Assembly (NCBI GenBank): GCA_024642705.1
Contig: JAHEAQ010000018.1
Location: 1 to 64,000 of the forward strand
Direction of reading: 5' to 3'
Origin: Bacteroidota bacterium
GTDB lineage: Bacteria > Bacteroidota > Bacteroidia > Chitinophagales > Saprospiraceae
DNA length: 64,000 bases
Within the stretch, counting starts at the first letter, position 1; every line of letters begins with the position of its first letter. Below are positions 35,907-45,429 of the stretch, one piece after another. A program made the translations under genes and the position numbers. The notes beneath the pieces are model-generated. The model was given only the letters and a program-made list of their open reading frames with translations, was not told the origin of the DNA and ran no database searches.

Positions 35907-38900
35907 TCAAATTTCAAATCTTTTACTTTTTAAGACTATTTTTCTATAGACTTCATTTTTATTCATTATTCCCTCATTCCCAAGAACGATAATTTGCTCT
36001 CTGCTTCTTGTGAGTGCCACATTTATTTTTCTGTCGATACCATCTTCTGATAAATTCACGAGCTGCTTCAATTGACTTTCAATATTCAAGCACATTGAAA
36101 GAATGATTATATCTTTTGCTCCTCCTTGATATCTTTCAACTGTATCCACATTAATTCTTTCCTTAATTCCTAACTCATTTATTGCAGATAGTATTGCAGA
36201 AATTTGAGCTCTATAAGGGGTTATTACTCCAAGTTTATTTTCTGAATATTTTATTTTATTAATTTCGAATAATTCCAAAATACTTTTAACCAGCAAAGCC
36301 GTTTTTGTTGCTTCATCATTATTGGTTTTGAATGTAATTGAATCTTCATCAATTAAAGTTGGAATATAAATCATTCTATCTTTTGATAGAACCTCAAATC
36401 CTGTATTAGATTGTTTATAAAGCTTGGTTTTTTCATCAAGTCTTTCAATATTAGGAATAATGCTCAATATTCCATTGTAAAAATGATCATTTACAAAGTC
36501 CATAATCTGTTTGTTCATCCGACCTTGTTGGGTTAACTTTCCAATTGCCCAATACCAATTTCTATCCAAGCATCGTTTGTACATTCTTTCGAAAAGTGAA
36601 TTCCTCCTATCATTCAATCGAATTGAAATCAATTGAGTATCTTCTACCCTGCTCTCATCTTCCCTTTGTAAAACAATAGCAGGCAATTGGTTATGATCAC
36701 CAATAAGAATAAACTTTTGGGCAAAGGAAAGTAAACCAACTAATTGCGGTTCTAATATTTGCGAAGCTTCATCAACTATAATCGTATTAATATTAATTAG
36801 AGAAAATATTTCTTTCTTCCCTTGAATTGAAGCTACAGTTGAAACAATAATTTTTGAATTCTGAAGCAAATCCAACAACTCATTACGATTGTCAATATCT
36901 TGAAGTTTTGTCACTAATAAGTCATTGACAAATTTTTCATTGGTGGAATATCTCGACCCTATTCTAAAATATTTATTTGTTATTCCATTGCCAATTCTTG
37001 AAATTGCTTCACATATTTCATCAACTGCGCGATTCGTATATGCCAAAACAAGAATTTTATCCTCTGAATTAAAAAAATGATATTTCAAATAATGGTAAAG
37101 CATAATGCTTGTTTTCCCAGTACCTGGAGGACCCCACAACAAATAATATTGAGTGGCATTGATCATTTCCTTTAATACTTTGTCTTGCTCAAAGGTCATC
37201 ACTTCCCGATCAATTTCTAAATCTTTTGTTTTTAAAGGTTGCAAAGGTGCCTTTCGGCCAAGAATCATTTCTTGAAAATCCTTAGATGTATTGATGAATC
37301 TAAAAAGTTCTTGGTACATCGTATTAAACCCATGATCCAAATGATCATGTTCCAGATGCCATTGTACTTTTCCCTCAAAAACAAGAATACTATTTTGTTT
37401 ATTTCTAAGTCTTACTTTGACATACTCAGAATCTAACTCAATAATTGAACATTTAAAAATTTGATTTCTAAGAACAGATTCATTTCCAGCATTATAAGGA
37501 TACAAAACGCCCAAATCCCCTATTCTAAAATTTGCATTTATTGCCGTTTGACTAGTTCGCCTAAATTGCAAATTGGTATGATCTTTTTCACTTTTAATTT
37601 CTACAATGTCTAATGCATTCAGAACTCTGAAATTCTCAATTTTTTCGTTCATTTCATCTAACCAAAGTCCAGCCAGCCCACTATTACGTTCTAATCCATA
37701 TTCACCAGTTTTGGATAGTATTTGTTCTCTGGCAACGAATCCACAAAAAGCATTAAAGTACTTTTTAGTCAAACCTCCAATTGACGAATAGGCGTTTTGA
37801 AATACCTCTATATCCCTTTTTGCAAATCCATCTGATTTGATATATTCTGAATTAATATAATTGAAAATCTGATCATTTTGGACATCAACATCTGCCAGCA
37901 AGTAATCAATTTCAACTAGCTGATTTCTTAACTTTATTGCTTCCTTTTGCTGTAGTTTAATTGGTGGCGCAAATCTTAATGAATCTGAATTTTGGCTACT
38001 GTATAAAATAAAACTTGAAATTTTCAACTTGCCTTCATTCACTGAATCTAGCAAAAGATCATAAAGCAAAGTTTGGACATAGTGATTGATATTAAGACCG
38101 TAGGAATTTGCTTTGAATGGCTTTCCGCTTTTTAATTCAATAATCTTGGCTTCATTGCTATTTTCTATTGATGTGAATAAATCTAATCTTCCTTGAATGC
38201 CATATTTTGGCGCATAAAAGGATGGTTCAAGAAAGCTGTTTGATTGGTTGATATTGTGAATTGAAAATTGATTTAAGATCGTATCTCTTATAGAATAAAA
38301 ATGCTTTTTTAATGTTGAAATGACATCTTTTATTTCGTTGTCGTCCATCATTGCAAATCCTAATGGGCTTAACTTGAATGTATTTTTTAATAAGGATTTG
38401 AAAGTTACTTCTGGATCATTAAATAATTCATCGAGGAAATAATTAGCAGTATTTCCTATAATTAAATATTTATTCTGGATTACAGGTATAAACTTTTTTA
38501 TAAAATAAAACAATGGATTGCTTTCATTGGGTTTAAAGCACTCCGAAATAGTGGTTATATCTACAAGGAAATCAGGCTCAAATACTATTTTATTTGGCAA
38601 ATAACTTTCATCCTCTAATATTTCAATTTGCTCCAAATGCAGAATAAATGGAAACTTATTTCGTCTTTTAATGAATCTTAAAAGGGAATTGTAATCATCA
38701 TTTTTACCAATAACATTTAATCTGATTTGAATTTCAGCTTCTGGCGAAGATTCATTGAAACCAACAAGTACATCATCTTCTGCATTACAACTAAATACAT
38801 GAATTCTGGCGAAGTTTAAACTATCAACTCCAAGCTTTTGAATTTTTTCTTTATAATTTGGAACAACATAAAGTTCCTTTATTTTGCCACTTAAAGTAAT

Positions 38901-39224
38901 TTGTTCTATTTCTTGAATTAGCCCAATTAAGACATATTTAGCAATTTGATATTTTTCTTCATTGCTATTATTTTTATCTAATAATTCTATCTGTTTTCTG
39001 TGAATGTGGCTAAAAAAAACAAGCCTTTTTGATATTTTAAACTTTAAGCATAAATAAGATATTTTTGTAAACAATGTAGTGAAATGCAATTGTTCAGATT
39101 CTAACAATTGCTCCATATACAAATCTAACATGGCAAAAATTGCCTTTATTTTGTCATAATAAGATCTAGATTCTTTATCTATCCTTATTAATTTTAGGAG
39201 CAATGAATTACTAATTGAATCCAT
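35907..39224 (-). CDS. Dna2-like nuclease-helicase: PD-(D/E)XK domain fused to SF1B helicase
   Basis: This 1105-residue protein has an uncharacterised N-terminal region (1-330), then a RecB/Cas4-type nuclease segment with GRLDLF and, about 20 residues later, IELKSGK (roughly 340-370; Asp plus Glu-x-Lys). The helicase follows: Walker A WGPPGTGKTS (about 695), Walker B IIVDEASQI (about 815), LIGDHNQLPA (motif III), VERYQGGAKDIIIL (motif V) and NVALTRSREQIIV (motif VI). The order nuclease then UPF1-type helicase matches eukaryotic Dna2. The four-Cys Fe-S cluster typical of Dna2 and Cas4 is not visible. It starts on the stop codon of glycerate kinase (1-bp overlap). A role in DNA repair is most likely; defence is possible but lacks defence neighbours. 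Confidence 0.82.
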   Translation of the reverse strand: MDSISNSLLLKLIRIDKESRSYYDKIKAIFAMLDLYMEQLLESEQLHFTTLFTKISYLCLKFKISKRLVFFSHIHRKQIELLDKNNSNEEKYQIAKYVLIGLIQEIEQITLSGKIKELYVVPNYKEKIQKLGVDSLNFARIHVFSCNAEDDVLVGFNESSPEAEIQIRLNVIGKNDDYNSLLRFIKRRNKFPFILHLEQIEILEDESYLPNKIVFEPDFLVDITTISECFKPNESNPLFYFIKKFIPVIQNKYLIIGNTANYFLDELFNDPEVTFKSLLKNTFKLSPLGFAMMDDNEIKDVISTLKKHFYSIRDTILNQFSIHNINQSNSFLEPSFYAPKYGIQGRLDLFTSIENSNEAKIIELKSGKPFKANSYGLNINHYVQTLLYDLLLDSVNEGKLKISSFILYSSQNSDSLRFAPPIKLQQKEAIKLRNQLVEIDYLLADVDVQNDQIFNYINSEYIKSDGFAKRDIEVFQNAYSSIGGLTKKYFNAFCGFVAREQILSKTGEYGLERNSGLAGLWLDEMNEKIENFRVLNALDIVEIKSEKDHTNLQFRRTSQTAINANFRIGDLGVLYPYNAGNESVLRNQIFKCSIIELDSEYVKVRLRNKQNSILVFEGKVQWHLEHDHLDHGFNTMYQELFRFINTSKDFQEMILGRKAPLQPLKTKDLEIDREVMTFEQDKVLKEMINATQYYLLWGPPGTGKTSIMLYHYLKYHFFNSEDKILVLAYTNRAVDEICEAISRIGNGITNKYFRIGSRYSTNEKFVNDLLVTKLQDIDNRNELLDLLQNSKIIVSTVASIQGKKEIFSLININTIIVDEASQILEPQLVGLLSFAQKFILIGDHNQLPAIVLQREDESRVEDTQLISIRLNDRRNSLFERMYKRCLDRNWYWAIGKLTQQGRMNKQIMDFVNDHFYNGILSIIPNIERLDEKTKLYKQSNTGFEVLSKDRMIYIPTLIDEDSITFKTNNDEATKTALLVKSILELFEINKIKYSENKLGVITPYRAQISAILSAINELGIKERINVDTVERYQGGAKDIIILSMCLNIESQLKQLVNLSEDGIDRKINVALTRSREQIIVLGNEGIMNKNEVYRKIVLKSKRFEI

Positions 39225-40354
39225 TATTTATGATTGATAATTTCCAAAGCCCATTTTTTAGAATTTCTAAATAGTTTTTTCCTAGTTTCATGGACATTGA
39301 TAGTTTTAGGAGAACTTTTATATAATGAACTAATTTTACCATATCCCATTCTCAAAATATCTTTCTCACTTAGCGACCTTACAGCAGATACAAGCCAAAG
39401 TGGCTTATTATATTTATCAGCAACAATTTTTATTTGCGAAATCATTTTTCCTTGAAAACTTTGAAAGTCAATATGTCCTTCTCCAGTAATGATGATGTCC
39501 GATGATTGTATTTGCATTTCTAACCCTGAAATTTCAGATAGTACTGCAAATGCACTTTTTAGTTGACCATCCAGAAAAAAATAGCCGCCAGCTCCAATAC
39601 CACCTGCAGATCCTGATCCTTTTATTTCTTGTATATTTTTACCTTTTTTTTCTTGTATTATTCTACCTAAATTGATCATCCCAAGTTCCAATAATTCTAT
39701 CTGTTCATCATTTGCCCCTTTTTGCCTTGCATATACAAAAGAAGCTCCTTGCTCTCCAAAAAGCGGATTTTCAACATCACATGCAATGGTAAATTTACAT
39801 TTACTTAGTCTTTTGTGAACATTATTTTCATCGAAGAAATGAATATATTTAACATCTTTTGCAATAGGTCTTTCGATTTTTCTTTTATCTAAATAAAATT
39901 CAAAACCTAAACCAGCAGCCATTCCAACACCACCATCGCAAGTTGCAGAGCCTCCCAGAAATAAATAAATGTTTTCAACCCCTTGATCAAGGGCATGAGC
40001 AATCATTATGCCTAACCCATATGAACTAGAATTGTAACAATCTGGGTCTCTATTAATGATTTCTATACCTATCACCTTTGCTGATTCAATAAAAGCAGTA
40101 TTATTTTTATGATCAATAAGGTAGGAGGCTCTAATTGGTTTCAAAAAAGGATCAAAAGTATAACAAGTTTTTACTTCAGTCTCAATAAATCTGTCTATCA
40201 CATCCAGACTTCCTTCCCCTCCATCGGCAAAGGGAAATGTTGTAATTTCGAATTCATCCTGATAATAATTGAATCCATCAGCAATGATCTTCGAAACTTC
40301 AACAGCACTTAAACTATTTTTAAAACTGTCAGGTACTATCAGTATTTTTTTCAA
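39224..40354 (-). CDS. Glycerate kinase (GlxK/GarK family)
   Basis: The frame has no ATG upstream; the family start MKKILIVPDSFKNS corresponds to TTG at 40354 with GGAG three bases before, giving about 376 residues (an outer TTG at 40393 is less likely). Motifs: PFADGGEGSLD (ADP/substrate side), FLGGSATCDGGVGMAAGLG (glycine-rich), IKGSGSAGGIGAG and TGEGHIDFQSFQGK. The enzyme phosphorylates D-glycerate, giving 2-phosphoglycerate in the characterised members of this family. It overlaps the nuclease-helicase gene by one base, an unusual pairing of metabolic and DNA genes. Confidence 0.88.
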   Translation of the reverse strand: MKKILIVPDSFKNSLSAVEVSKIIADGFNYYQDEFEITTFPFADGGEGSLDVIDRFIETEVKTCYTFDPFLKPIRASYLIDHKNNTAFIESAKVIGIEIINRDPDCYNSSSYGLGIMIAHALDQGVENIYLFLGGSATCDGGVGMAAGLGFEFYLDKRKIERPIAKDVKYIHFFDENNVHKRLSKCKFTIACDVENPLFGEQGASFVYARQKGANDEQIELLELGMINLGRIIQEKKGKNIQEIKGSGSAGGIGAGGYFFLDGQLKSAFAVLSEISGLEMQIQSSDIIITGEGHIDFQSFQGKMISQIKIVADKYNKPLWLVSAVRSLSEKDILRMGYGKISSLYKSSPKTINVHETRKKLFRNSKKWALEIINHK

Positions 40355-40628
40355 TATCTCCACATCTTTTAAGTTGTTTGCTGAATATAACAAAAGTTTT
40401 ATAAAAGCTATAAAATTTAGATTTTACACTTCCTAATTTTTAACTAAACTCATTAATCTAAAAAATAATTGATCCAAGGTGTTTTGATAATATATTTTAG
40501 GATTTTATCTATTATCAAGTTATTTATGAAAGGTAAACTTAGAAATAAATCCTATTTTGCATGTTTGGTCCAGCTTTTTTTAATAGTCAAGTTGAATGCC
40601 AATTAAAAAAATATATAAGGTCGAAGAG

Positions 40629-42878
40629 ATGAATATAAAATTGAAATTTTCTTTTTTTGCAGGACTTTTTGCGATATTGATATCCTGCTCTCCTAATTAC
40701 GATGAGCCTATTTTAGATCTTTCTTCTATGCAATTATTAGATCAGGATTTAGAAATCTCAATAGTTGCTTCTGAGCCGTTAATCATTGCCCCAATTGCAA
40801 TTGATTTTGATACTAAAGGAAGAATCTGGGTTGCAGAAATGCAAGACTATATGCCTGATATTGACGGTGCTACAGAAAACATTCCTAAAGGGCGGATATT
40901 GATTCTTGAAGATTATGACAATGATGGTATTATGGACCATTCCAAAATATTCAAAGATAAGATTCATCATCTTAGATCTATAAGACTTTTTAGCGATGGC
41001 TTGTTGTATGCGGATGACAATAAATTGTATTTCGTATCAATAAAAAATGATCTCCCCCAGAAAATTGAAACAATTGATTCTCTATACGCAGTTGGTGGGA
41101 ATGTTGAACATAAAGCAAATGGGTTGCTAAAAAATATTGATAATTGTTTTTATAACGCAAAGAGCAATTCTCGGTATTGCTACAATAACCAGGCTTGGAA
41201 GAAAGAGCCAACCAGTTTCAGAGGCCAGTGGGGAATTACAACGGATGAAAATGGCCGTTTATATGCTAATTCCAATTCGAATTTTCTTTTTGGCGATCAA
41301 TTTCTTCCAAATACTTTAATAAAAAATAAATATTTAATAAACCCAGAAGAACTCACATTCGATATAATCAGAGATAGATCTATAAAACCGATACACGCTA
41401 CTTCAGTTAATCGTGCTTATCAAGAAGGAGTTGTAGATTCTCTTGGCAGATTAAAAAAAATCACTTCGGCTTGTGGGCCGCATATTTTTCAATCTGATGC
41501 TTTGGGTATTGATTATCAAAATGCAGCTTTCATATGCGTTCCAGAAGCAAATCTTATTAAACATTTAATTTTTGATCCTCAAAGTTTCAAGCAAGAAGCT
41601 AAGTTTGCAAATCAAACCCAAGAATTTTTGGCCAGTAATGACGAAGGATTTAGACCAGTAAATATTTGCTCGGGACCAGATGGCTCACTTTTTATAGTGG
41701 ATATGCACAGAGGAATTCTTCAGCACAAAACATATATGACTCAGTTCCTTAGAAACGAAACCTTAGAGAAAGGACTTGATACGATTATAAATTATGGTAG
41801 AATCTTAAAAATTAAAAGCAAATTATATAATACCGCTCTTAATGCTTACAATTTTGAAAATGAACAAAATTTACTTGAACAATTAGGTTCCAATAATGCA
41901 TGGATTAGAAATAAATCTCAAGAAATCCTAATTAATTTGGAATCAAAGACATTAGATAAAGCTCTCGAAAAAATACTTTTTAAAGGCAATAAAATTGAAA
42001 AATTACACGCACTTTGGACTTTAGTTGGTAGACAAAGCCTTCCGTCAAATTTTGCTTCTGAAATTACAATAAATGAAGATCCATGGTTAATAGCCAATTA
42101 CATAAAATCTTTAGATGGGTATTATAATCCTTTGAAAAAGACTGAAATTTTAGATTTATTTAAGAAATTTTCGAAATCAAATAATGAAATAGTTTTGAAT
42201 CATTTATTGACTTCTTTAAGTCTTATTAAAATGGAATTTCCAAAAGAATTCAATGTTTTATTAAGTGAAATTATGAATAAAACGGACATAGAGATTTTAC
42301 CCAATGCAATAATTACTGCTTTCCCATCTGGGGAACTTATGGATACTTTAACCTGGGAAAATTCTAATTATTCCAATGTGCTTTTGTTGAATAAAAAAGT
42401 CAGTGAAGTAAATGAAAATGTGAACAAGAAGAAAATGAACTTTATATATGATGAAATTAAAGCCTCCGATCAAATTAGTAAGAGTGGAATTTCATTGTAC
42501 AATTCGAGCTGTTCTCCATGTCATGGTTTCGGAGGGAATGGCATTAATGCATTGGCACCATCCTTAGTTAAAGGTAAGCTTGTAAACTCAAATAAATCCA
42601 TTGTCCCGCTCATTATTATTAATGGTCTTCATGGCGAAATAACGGTAAATAATGAAAAAGTATCTTTTGCTTCAGAAATGCCTAAATTTGAAAAAGGTTC
42701 TAAATTAAGCACCAGAGAAATAACAAAAATCACAAATTACATTTATAATGCCTTCCGAGAAGACATCGTACGAGTAAATGATAGTCTCGTAGACGAACTC
42801 ATTTTAAAATATGGCCAAAAAAATGAAATGTGGACAGAGTCTTCTTTATTAAATTTATTTCCTTCTGAAAATAAATAA
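40629..42878 (+). CDS. Lipoprotein with PVC-type propeller (putative membrane-bound dehydrogenase) and C-terminal cytochrome c
   Basis: The ATG at 40629 gives 749 residues with a lipoprotein signal (LFAILISC); a frame 11 codons longer is not needed. Residues 30-400 match the N-terminal domain of the Pirellula/Verrucomicrobium-type putative dehydrogenases (IAPIAIDFDTKGRIWVAEMQ and DGLLYADDN), a propeller. Residues 410-560 look like helical repeats. The C-terminus is a class I cytochrome c with one heme site CSPCH (Cys628, Cys631, His632) and a likely Met ligand in SEMPKF. It probably oxidises a sugar-type substrate in the periplasm. These proteins are often found beside sugar dehydrogenases or sulfatases; here it stands alone. 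Confidence 0.83.
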   Translation: MNIKLKFSFFAGLFAILISCSPNYDEPILDLSSMQLLDQDLEISIVASEPLIIAPIAIDFDTKGRIWVAEMQDYMPDIDGATENIPKGRILILEDYDNDGIMDHSKIFKDKIHHLRSIRLFSDGLLYADDNKLYFVSIKNDLPQKIETIDSLYAVGGNVEHKANGLLKNIDNCFYNAKSNSRYCYNNQAWKKEPTSFRGQWGITTDENGRLYANSNSNFLFGDQFLPNTLIKNKYLINPEELTFDIIRDRSIKPIHATSVNRAYQEGVVDSLGRLKKITSACGPHIFQSDALGIDYQNAAFICVPEANLIKHLIFDPQSFKQEAKFANQTQEFLASNDEGFRPVNICSGPDGSLFIVDMHRGILQHKTYMTQFLRNETLEKGLDTIINYGRILKIKSKLYNTALNAYNFENEQNLLEQLGSNNAWIRNKSQEILINLESKTLDKALEKILFKGNKIEKLHALWTLVGRQSLPSNFASEITINEDPWLIANYIKSLDGYYNPLKKTEILDLFKKFSKSNNEIVLNHLLTSLSLIKMEFPKEFNVLLSEIMNKTDIEILPNAIITAFPSGELMDTLTWENSNYSNVLLLNKKVSEVNENVNKKKMNFIYDEIKASDQISKSGISLYNSSCSPCHGFGGNGINALAPSLVKGKLVNSNKSIVPLIIINGLHGEITVNNEKVSFASEMPKFEKGSKLSTREITKITNYIYNAFREDIVRVNDSLVDELILKYGQKNEMWTESSLLNLFPSENK

Positions 42879-42981
42879 ATATATTTTGATTAATTTAGGA
42901 ATGTATTTCAAATAAAGTAAACATTTATTTTTACAATTAGCTTTTTAATACGTTTGATATACTAGAAAACCCTATTATATT

Positions 42982-44238
42982 TTGAAGTCATTCCTATGTG
43001 TAGTATTACTGTTAATATTTCCGTTGATTTGTATTGCTCAATTTCCGGGTTTAGATTTATTACGAGGAAAAAAATATATTGAAGTACCATTCGAATACAA
43101 TCAAGGATTTATTGTACTATCCGTAGATTTCAATAGATTTTTACCCCTAAAGTTTATTTTCGATACTGGTGCTGAGAATACCTTAATTTTAAAAAAAGAG
43201 ATTACAGACTTACTAGGCTTAAAATATACCAAAAAAATTAGTTTAATAGGTTCGGATATGAGTTCAACAATTTTTGCTTATATCACTAGAAATGTAGCAT
43301 TGAAATTTGAAAACAGTGGCACTTTTTTACAAGATATCCTTGTGTTAGAAAATGATTTAAACAATTTGGATCAATTGACCGGCATGAATATCGATGGCAT
43401 AATTGGAGCGAATGTATACAAAAATTTAGTAGTCGAAATAAATTATAAGAAATCTCACATAAGATTTCATAATCCTCAATTTTACAAGTCACCAGGCAAA
43501 GATTATGATGAACTTGATATTGAAATTAGAAAAAATAAACCCTACGTAAGATGTGTTACTAGTGTAGGCGAAAATGATAGTATAAAGATTAATTTGTTAT
43601 TGGACACTGGAGCTGCTTTGAATTATCTTTTGCATGAAAATACACATCCTGATATTGATCTGCCTCAATATATTATCCCAGGAAATATTGGGACTGGAAT
43701 CGGAGGTAATTTGAAAGGTTATTTGGGAAAAGTTAATTATCTTCAGTTTGGAAAATATCAATTCAACAGCATTACAACAAGCTTTCAAAATCTTGACGAA
43801 AGTATTTTGGATAACACTCAATATATACGAAATGGGCTTTTGGGAAATAAAATATTAGAAAGATTCCATTTAATAATTGATTATCCAAAACAAAAAATTT
43901 ATCTCAAATCAAGAAGATGGATGTTTTCAAAACCATTTAACTATGATAAAAGTGGTTTAATAATTTTTGCAATTGGAAGAAATTTTGACAGGTATTATAT
44001 TAAAGGTGTTATTGAAAATACTCCTGCTGATAAAGCTGGGCTACAGTCTGGAGACTTTATTATCAAATTCAAGGGATATCCAACCAAATACCTTTCTTTG
44101 GAAACCATTACAAGTACACTTGCTCGAAAACCTGGCAAAACGATAAGAATGGTTGTAGTTCGAAACGGTGAAAAAATCAAGAAAAAATTCAAGCTAGAAG
44201 ATTTCTTAGAAAAAAATATCGAAACTCATCCCAAATAG
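42982..44238 (+). CDS. Secreted retropepsin-like aspartyl protease with PDZ domain
   Basis: This 418-residue protein starts at TTG; no other start lies in frame, and residues 1-20 form a good signal peptide (MKSFLCVVLLLIFPLICIAQ). There are two aspartyl-protease halves: FIFDTGAENTLIL (Asp61) and LLLDTGAALNYLL (Asp208), each followed by a hydrophobic-glycine segment (IDGIIGANV and RNGLLGNKI). Residues 325-405 form a PDZ domain (VIENTPADKAGLQSGDFIIKF). The pair of DTG sites in one chain gives a pepsin-like single-chain active site. The protease probably acts on peptides in the periplasm. It ends 66 bp before the rplU gene. Confidence 0.86.
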   Translation: MKSFLCVVLLLIFPLICIAQFPGLDLLRGKKYIEVPFEYNQGFIVLSVDFNRFLPLKFIFDTGAENTLILKKEITDLLGLKYTKKISLIGSDMSSTIFAYITRNVALKFENSGTFLQDILVLENDLNNLDQLTGMNIDGIIGANVYKNLVVEINYKKSHIRFHNPQFYKSPGKDYDELDIEIRKNKPYVRCVTSVGENDSIKINLLLDTGAALNYLLHENTHPDIDLPQYIIPGNIGTGIGGNLKGYLGKVNYLQFGKYQFNSITTSFQNLDESILDNTQYIRNGLLGNKILERFHLIIDYPKQKIYLKSRRWMFSKPFNYDKSGLIIFAIGRNFDRYYIKGVIENTPADKAGLQSGDFIIKFKGYPTKYLSLETITSTLARKPGKTIRMVVVRNGEKIKKKFKLEDFLEKNIETHPK

Positions 44239-44240
44239 TC

Positions 44241-44271
44241 TTTGAAATACAAAAGATTAAAGTTATCTTTG
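44241..44271 (+). promoter_or_regulatory. Promoter of the rplU-rpmA operon
   Basis: TTTG (44241-44244), a 19-bp spacer and TATCTTTG (44264-44271) match the Bacteroidota -33/-7 consensus exactly. Transcription should start a few bases later, leaving a leader of about 25-30 nt before the L21 ATG. This also shows that the longer TTG frame beginning at 44242 cannot be the L21 start. Confidence 0.85.
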
Positions 44272-44304
44272 CAGTCCAATTTTAAGAAGTTAATAAAATC
44301 GCAC

Positions 44305-44616
44305 ATGTTTGCAGTAGTTACAATAGCAGGACAGCAGTTTAAAGTTGAGCAAGATCAAGAGATATTTGTTCATAAATTAGATGCTAATGAAGGAGATCAA
44401 TTAAATTTTGATCAAGTTCTTCTTATCACAGATGGTGATTCTACATCCGTCGGAACTCCAGTGGTTAAATCAGCATCAGTAGGTGCAACAGTTCTAGAAC
44501 ATGCTAAAGGAGACAAAGTAATTGTCTTCAAGAAGAAAAGAAGGAAAGGTTATAAAGTGAAAAATGGTCATAGACAATCTTTCACAAAAATTAAAATCAA
44601 TTCCATTTCAGCATAA
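44305..44616 (+). CDS. rplU: 50S ribosomal protein L21
   Basis: The ATG at 44305 gives 103 residues starting MFAVVTIAGQQFKVEQ, the standard L21 start; the frame could be read back to 44242, but that crosses the promoter. The body contains VHKLDANEGD, DGDSTSVGTPVV and the C-terminal KKKRRKGYKVKNGHRQSFTKIKI RNA-contact tail (basic). L21 binds 23S rRNA in the large subunit. It precedes the L27 gene by 19 bp, the usual order. Confidence 0.97.
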   Translation: MFAVVTIAGQQFKVEQDQEIFVHKLDANEGDQLNFDQVLLITDGDSTSVGTPVVKSASVGATVLEHAKGDKVIVFKKKRRKGYKVKNGHRQSFTKIKINSISA

Positions 44617-44635
44617 TTATAAAATTTAAAATATC

Positions 44636-45265
44636 ATGGCACATAAAAAAGGTGTAGGTAGTTCAGATAACGGTAGAGATAGCAAAAGTAAAAGACTTGG
44701 CGTAAAATTATTCGGCGGTCAATTAGCAAAAGCTGGGAATATTATTGTTCGTCAAAGAGGAACTAGGTTCCATGCTGGAGAAAATACCTATTTAGGGAAA
44801 GATTTTTCGTTGCATGCGAAAGTTGATGGAATCGTTACATTTACCAAAAGAAGAAGTGATAGAACTTTTATTAGTATTGTTCCTTTGGATGCTCAAGTAG
44901 AAGAAAGACTTGATGTTCCAGTTAAAAAAGTAACAGTAACTGAACCAAAAGCAGTAATTGAGACTGAGATAGCGCCAAAAACTGAAACTAAAGCTGAATT
45001 ATCTGCAGAAGAAAAAGAACACGCTAACAAATCACTTTTGGATACCATAGGTATTGGATCTGAAGAGTCAAAAGATGATCTTAAAAAAATTAAAGGTGTA
45101 GGTCCAAAATTAGAAGGTGTGCTTAATTCTTTAGGTATTTTTTCTTTTGTTCAAGTAAGTAAAATGACACAAAAAGAATACGATATAGTGGATAGTTTGA
45201 TGGACTCTTTTAAAGGCAGAGCGGAAAGAGATGATTGGGCTGGTCAAGCCAAAGATCTTATGTAG
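44636..45265 (+). CDS. rpmA: 50S ribosomal protein L27 with C-terminal helix-hairpin-helix extension
   Basis: Residues 1-86 are complete L27 ([20 protein letters not shown], then [16 protein letters not shown] and [10 protein letters not shown]). L27 lines the peptidyl-transferase centre. The protein continues to 209 residues, whereas L27 is normally about 85-95. The extension has a charged Thr/Glu/Lys linker (87-145) and a helix-hairpin-helix-type domain: [20 protein letters not shown] (147-166), a hydrophobic helix and the ending [12 protein letters not shown]. Similar HhH tails occur on some Bacteroidota ribosomal proteins (L21 in particular, from memory). No frameshift is seen, so the extension is read in frame with L27. 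Confidence 0.93.
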   Translation: MAHKKGVGSSDNGRDSKSKRLGVKLFGGQLAKAGNIIVRQRGTRFHAGENTYLGKDFSLHAKVDGIVTFTKRRSDRTFISIVPLDAQVEERLDVPVKKVTVTEPKAVIETEIAPKTETKAELSAEEKEHANKSLLDTIGIGSEESKDDLKKIKGVGPKLEGVLNSLGIFSFVQVSKMTQKEYDIVDSLMDSFKGRAERDDWAGQAKDLM

Positions 45266-45288
45266 AATAATTTCAATAATTAATATAG

Positions 45289-45324
45289 AAATCACCTAAA
45301 TTCATTTTTGGGTGATTTTTTTTT
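45289..45324 (+). terminator. Terminator of rplU-rpmA
   Basis: AAATCACC (45289-45296) pairs with GGTGATTT (45311-45318) around a 14-nt loop, followed by T to 45324. It lies 23 bp after the L27 stop codon. Confidence 0.88.
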
Positions 45325-45429
45325 GTGCATTATTATAGTCTATTTACATTAGTGTCCACATCTAAGGATTAATTTCAAAATCCTAAACTCAAGTATTCCC
45401 TTCCTAGGATCCTAAAATCTTCAAACAAA

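Noticed and set aside
35907-39224. A defence island around the Dna2-like protein
   Set aside because: The surrounding genes are metabolic or secreted; no toxin, methylase, restriction or other defence gene is adjacent.
44242-44304. Longer start for ribosomal protein L21
   Set aside because: It would include the -33/-7 promoter; family alignment begins at 44305.
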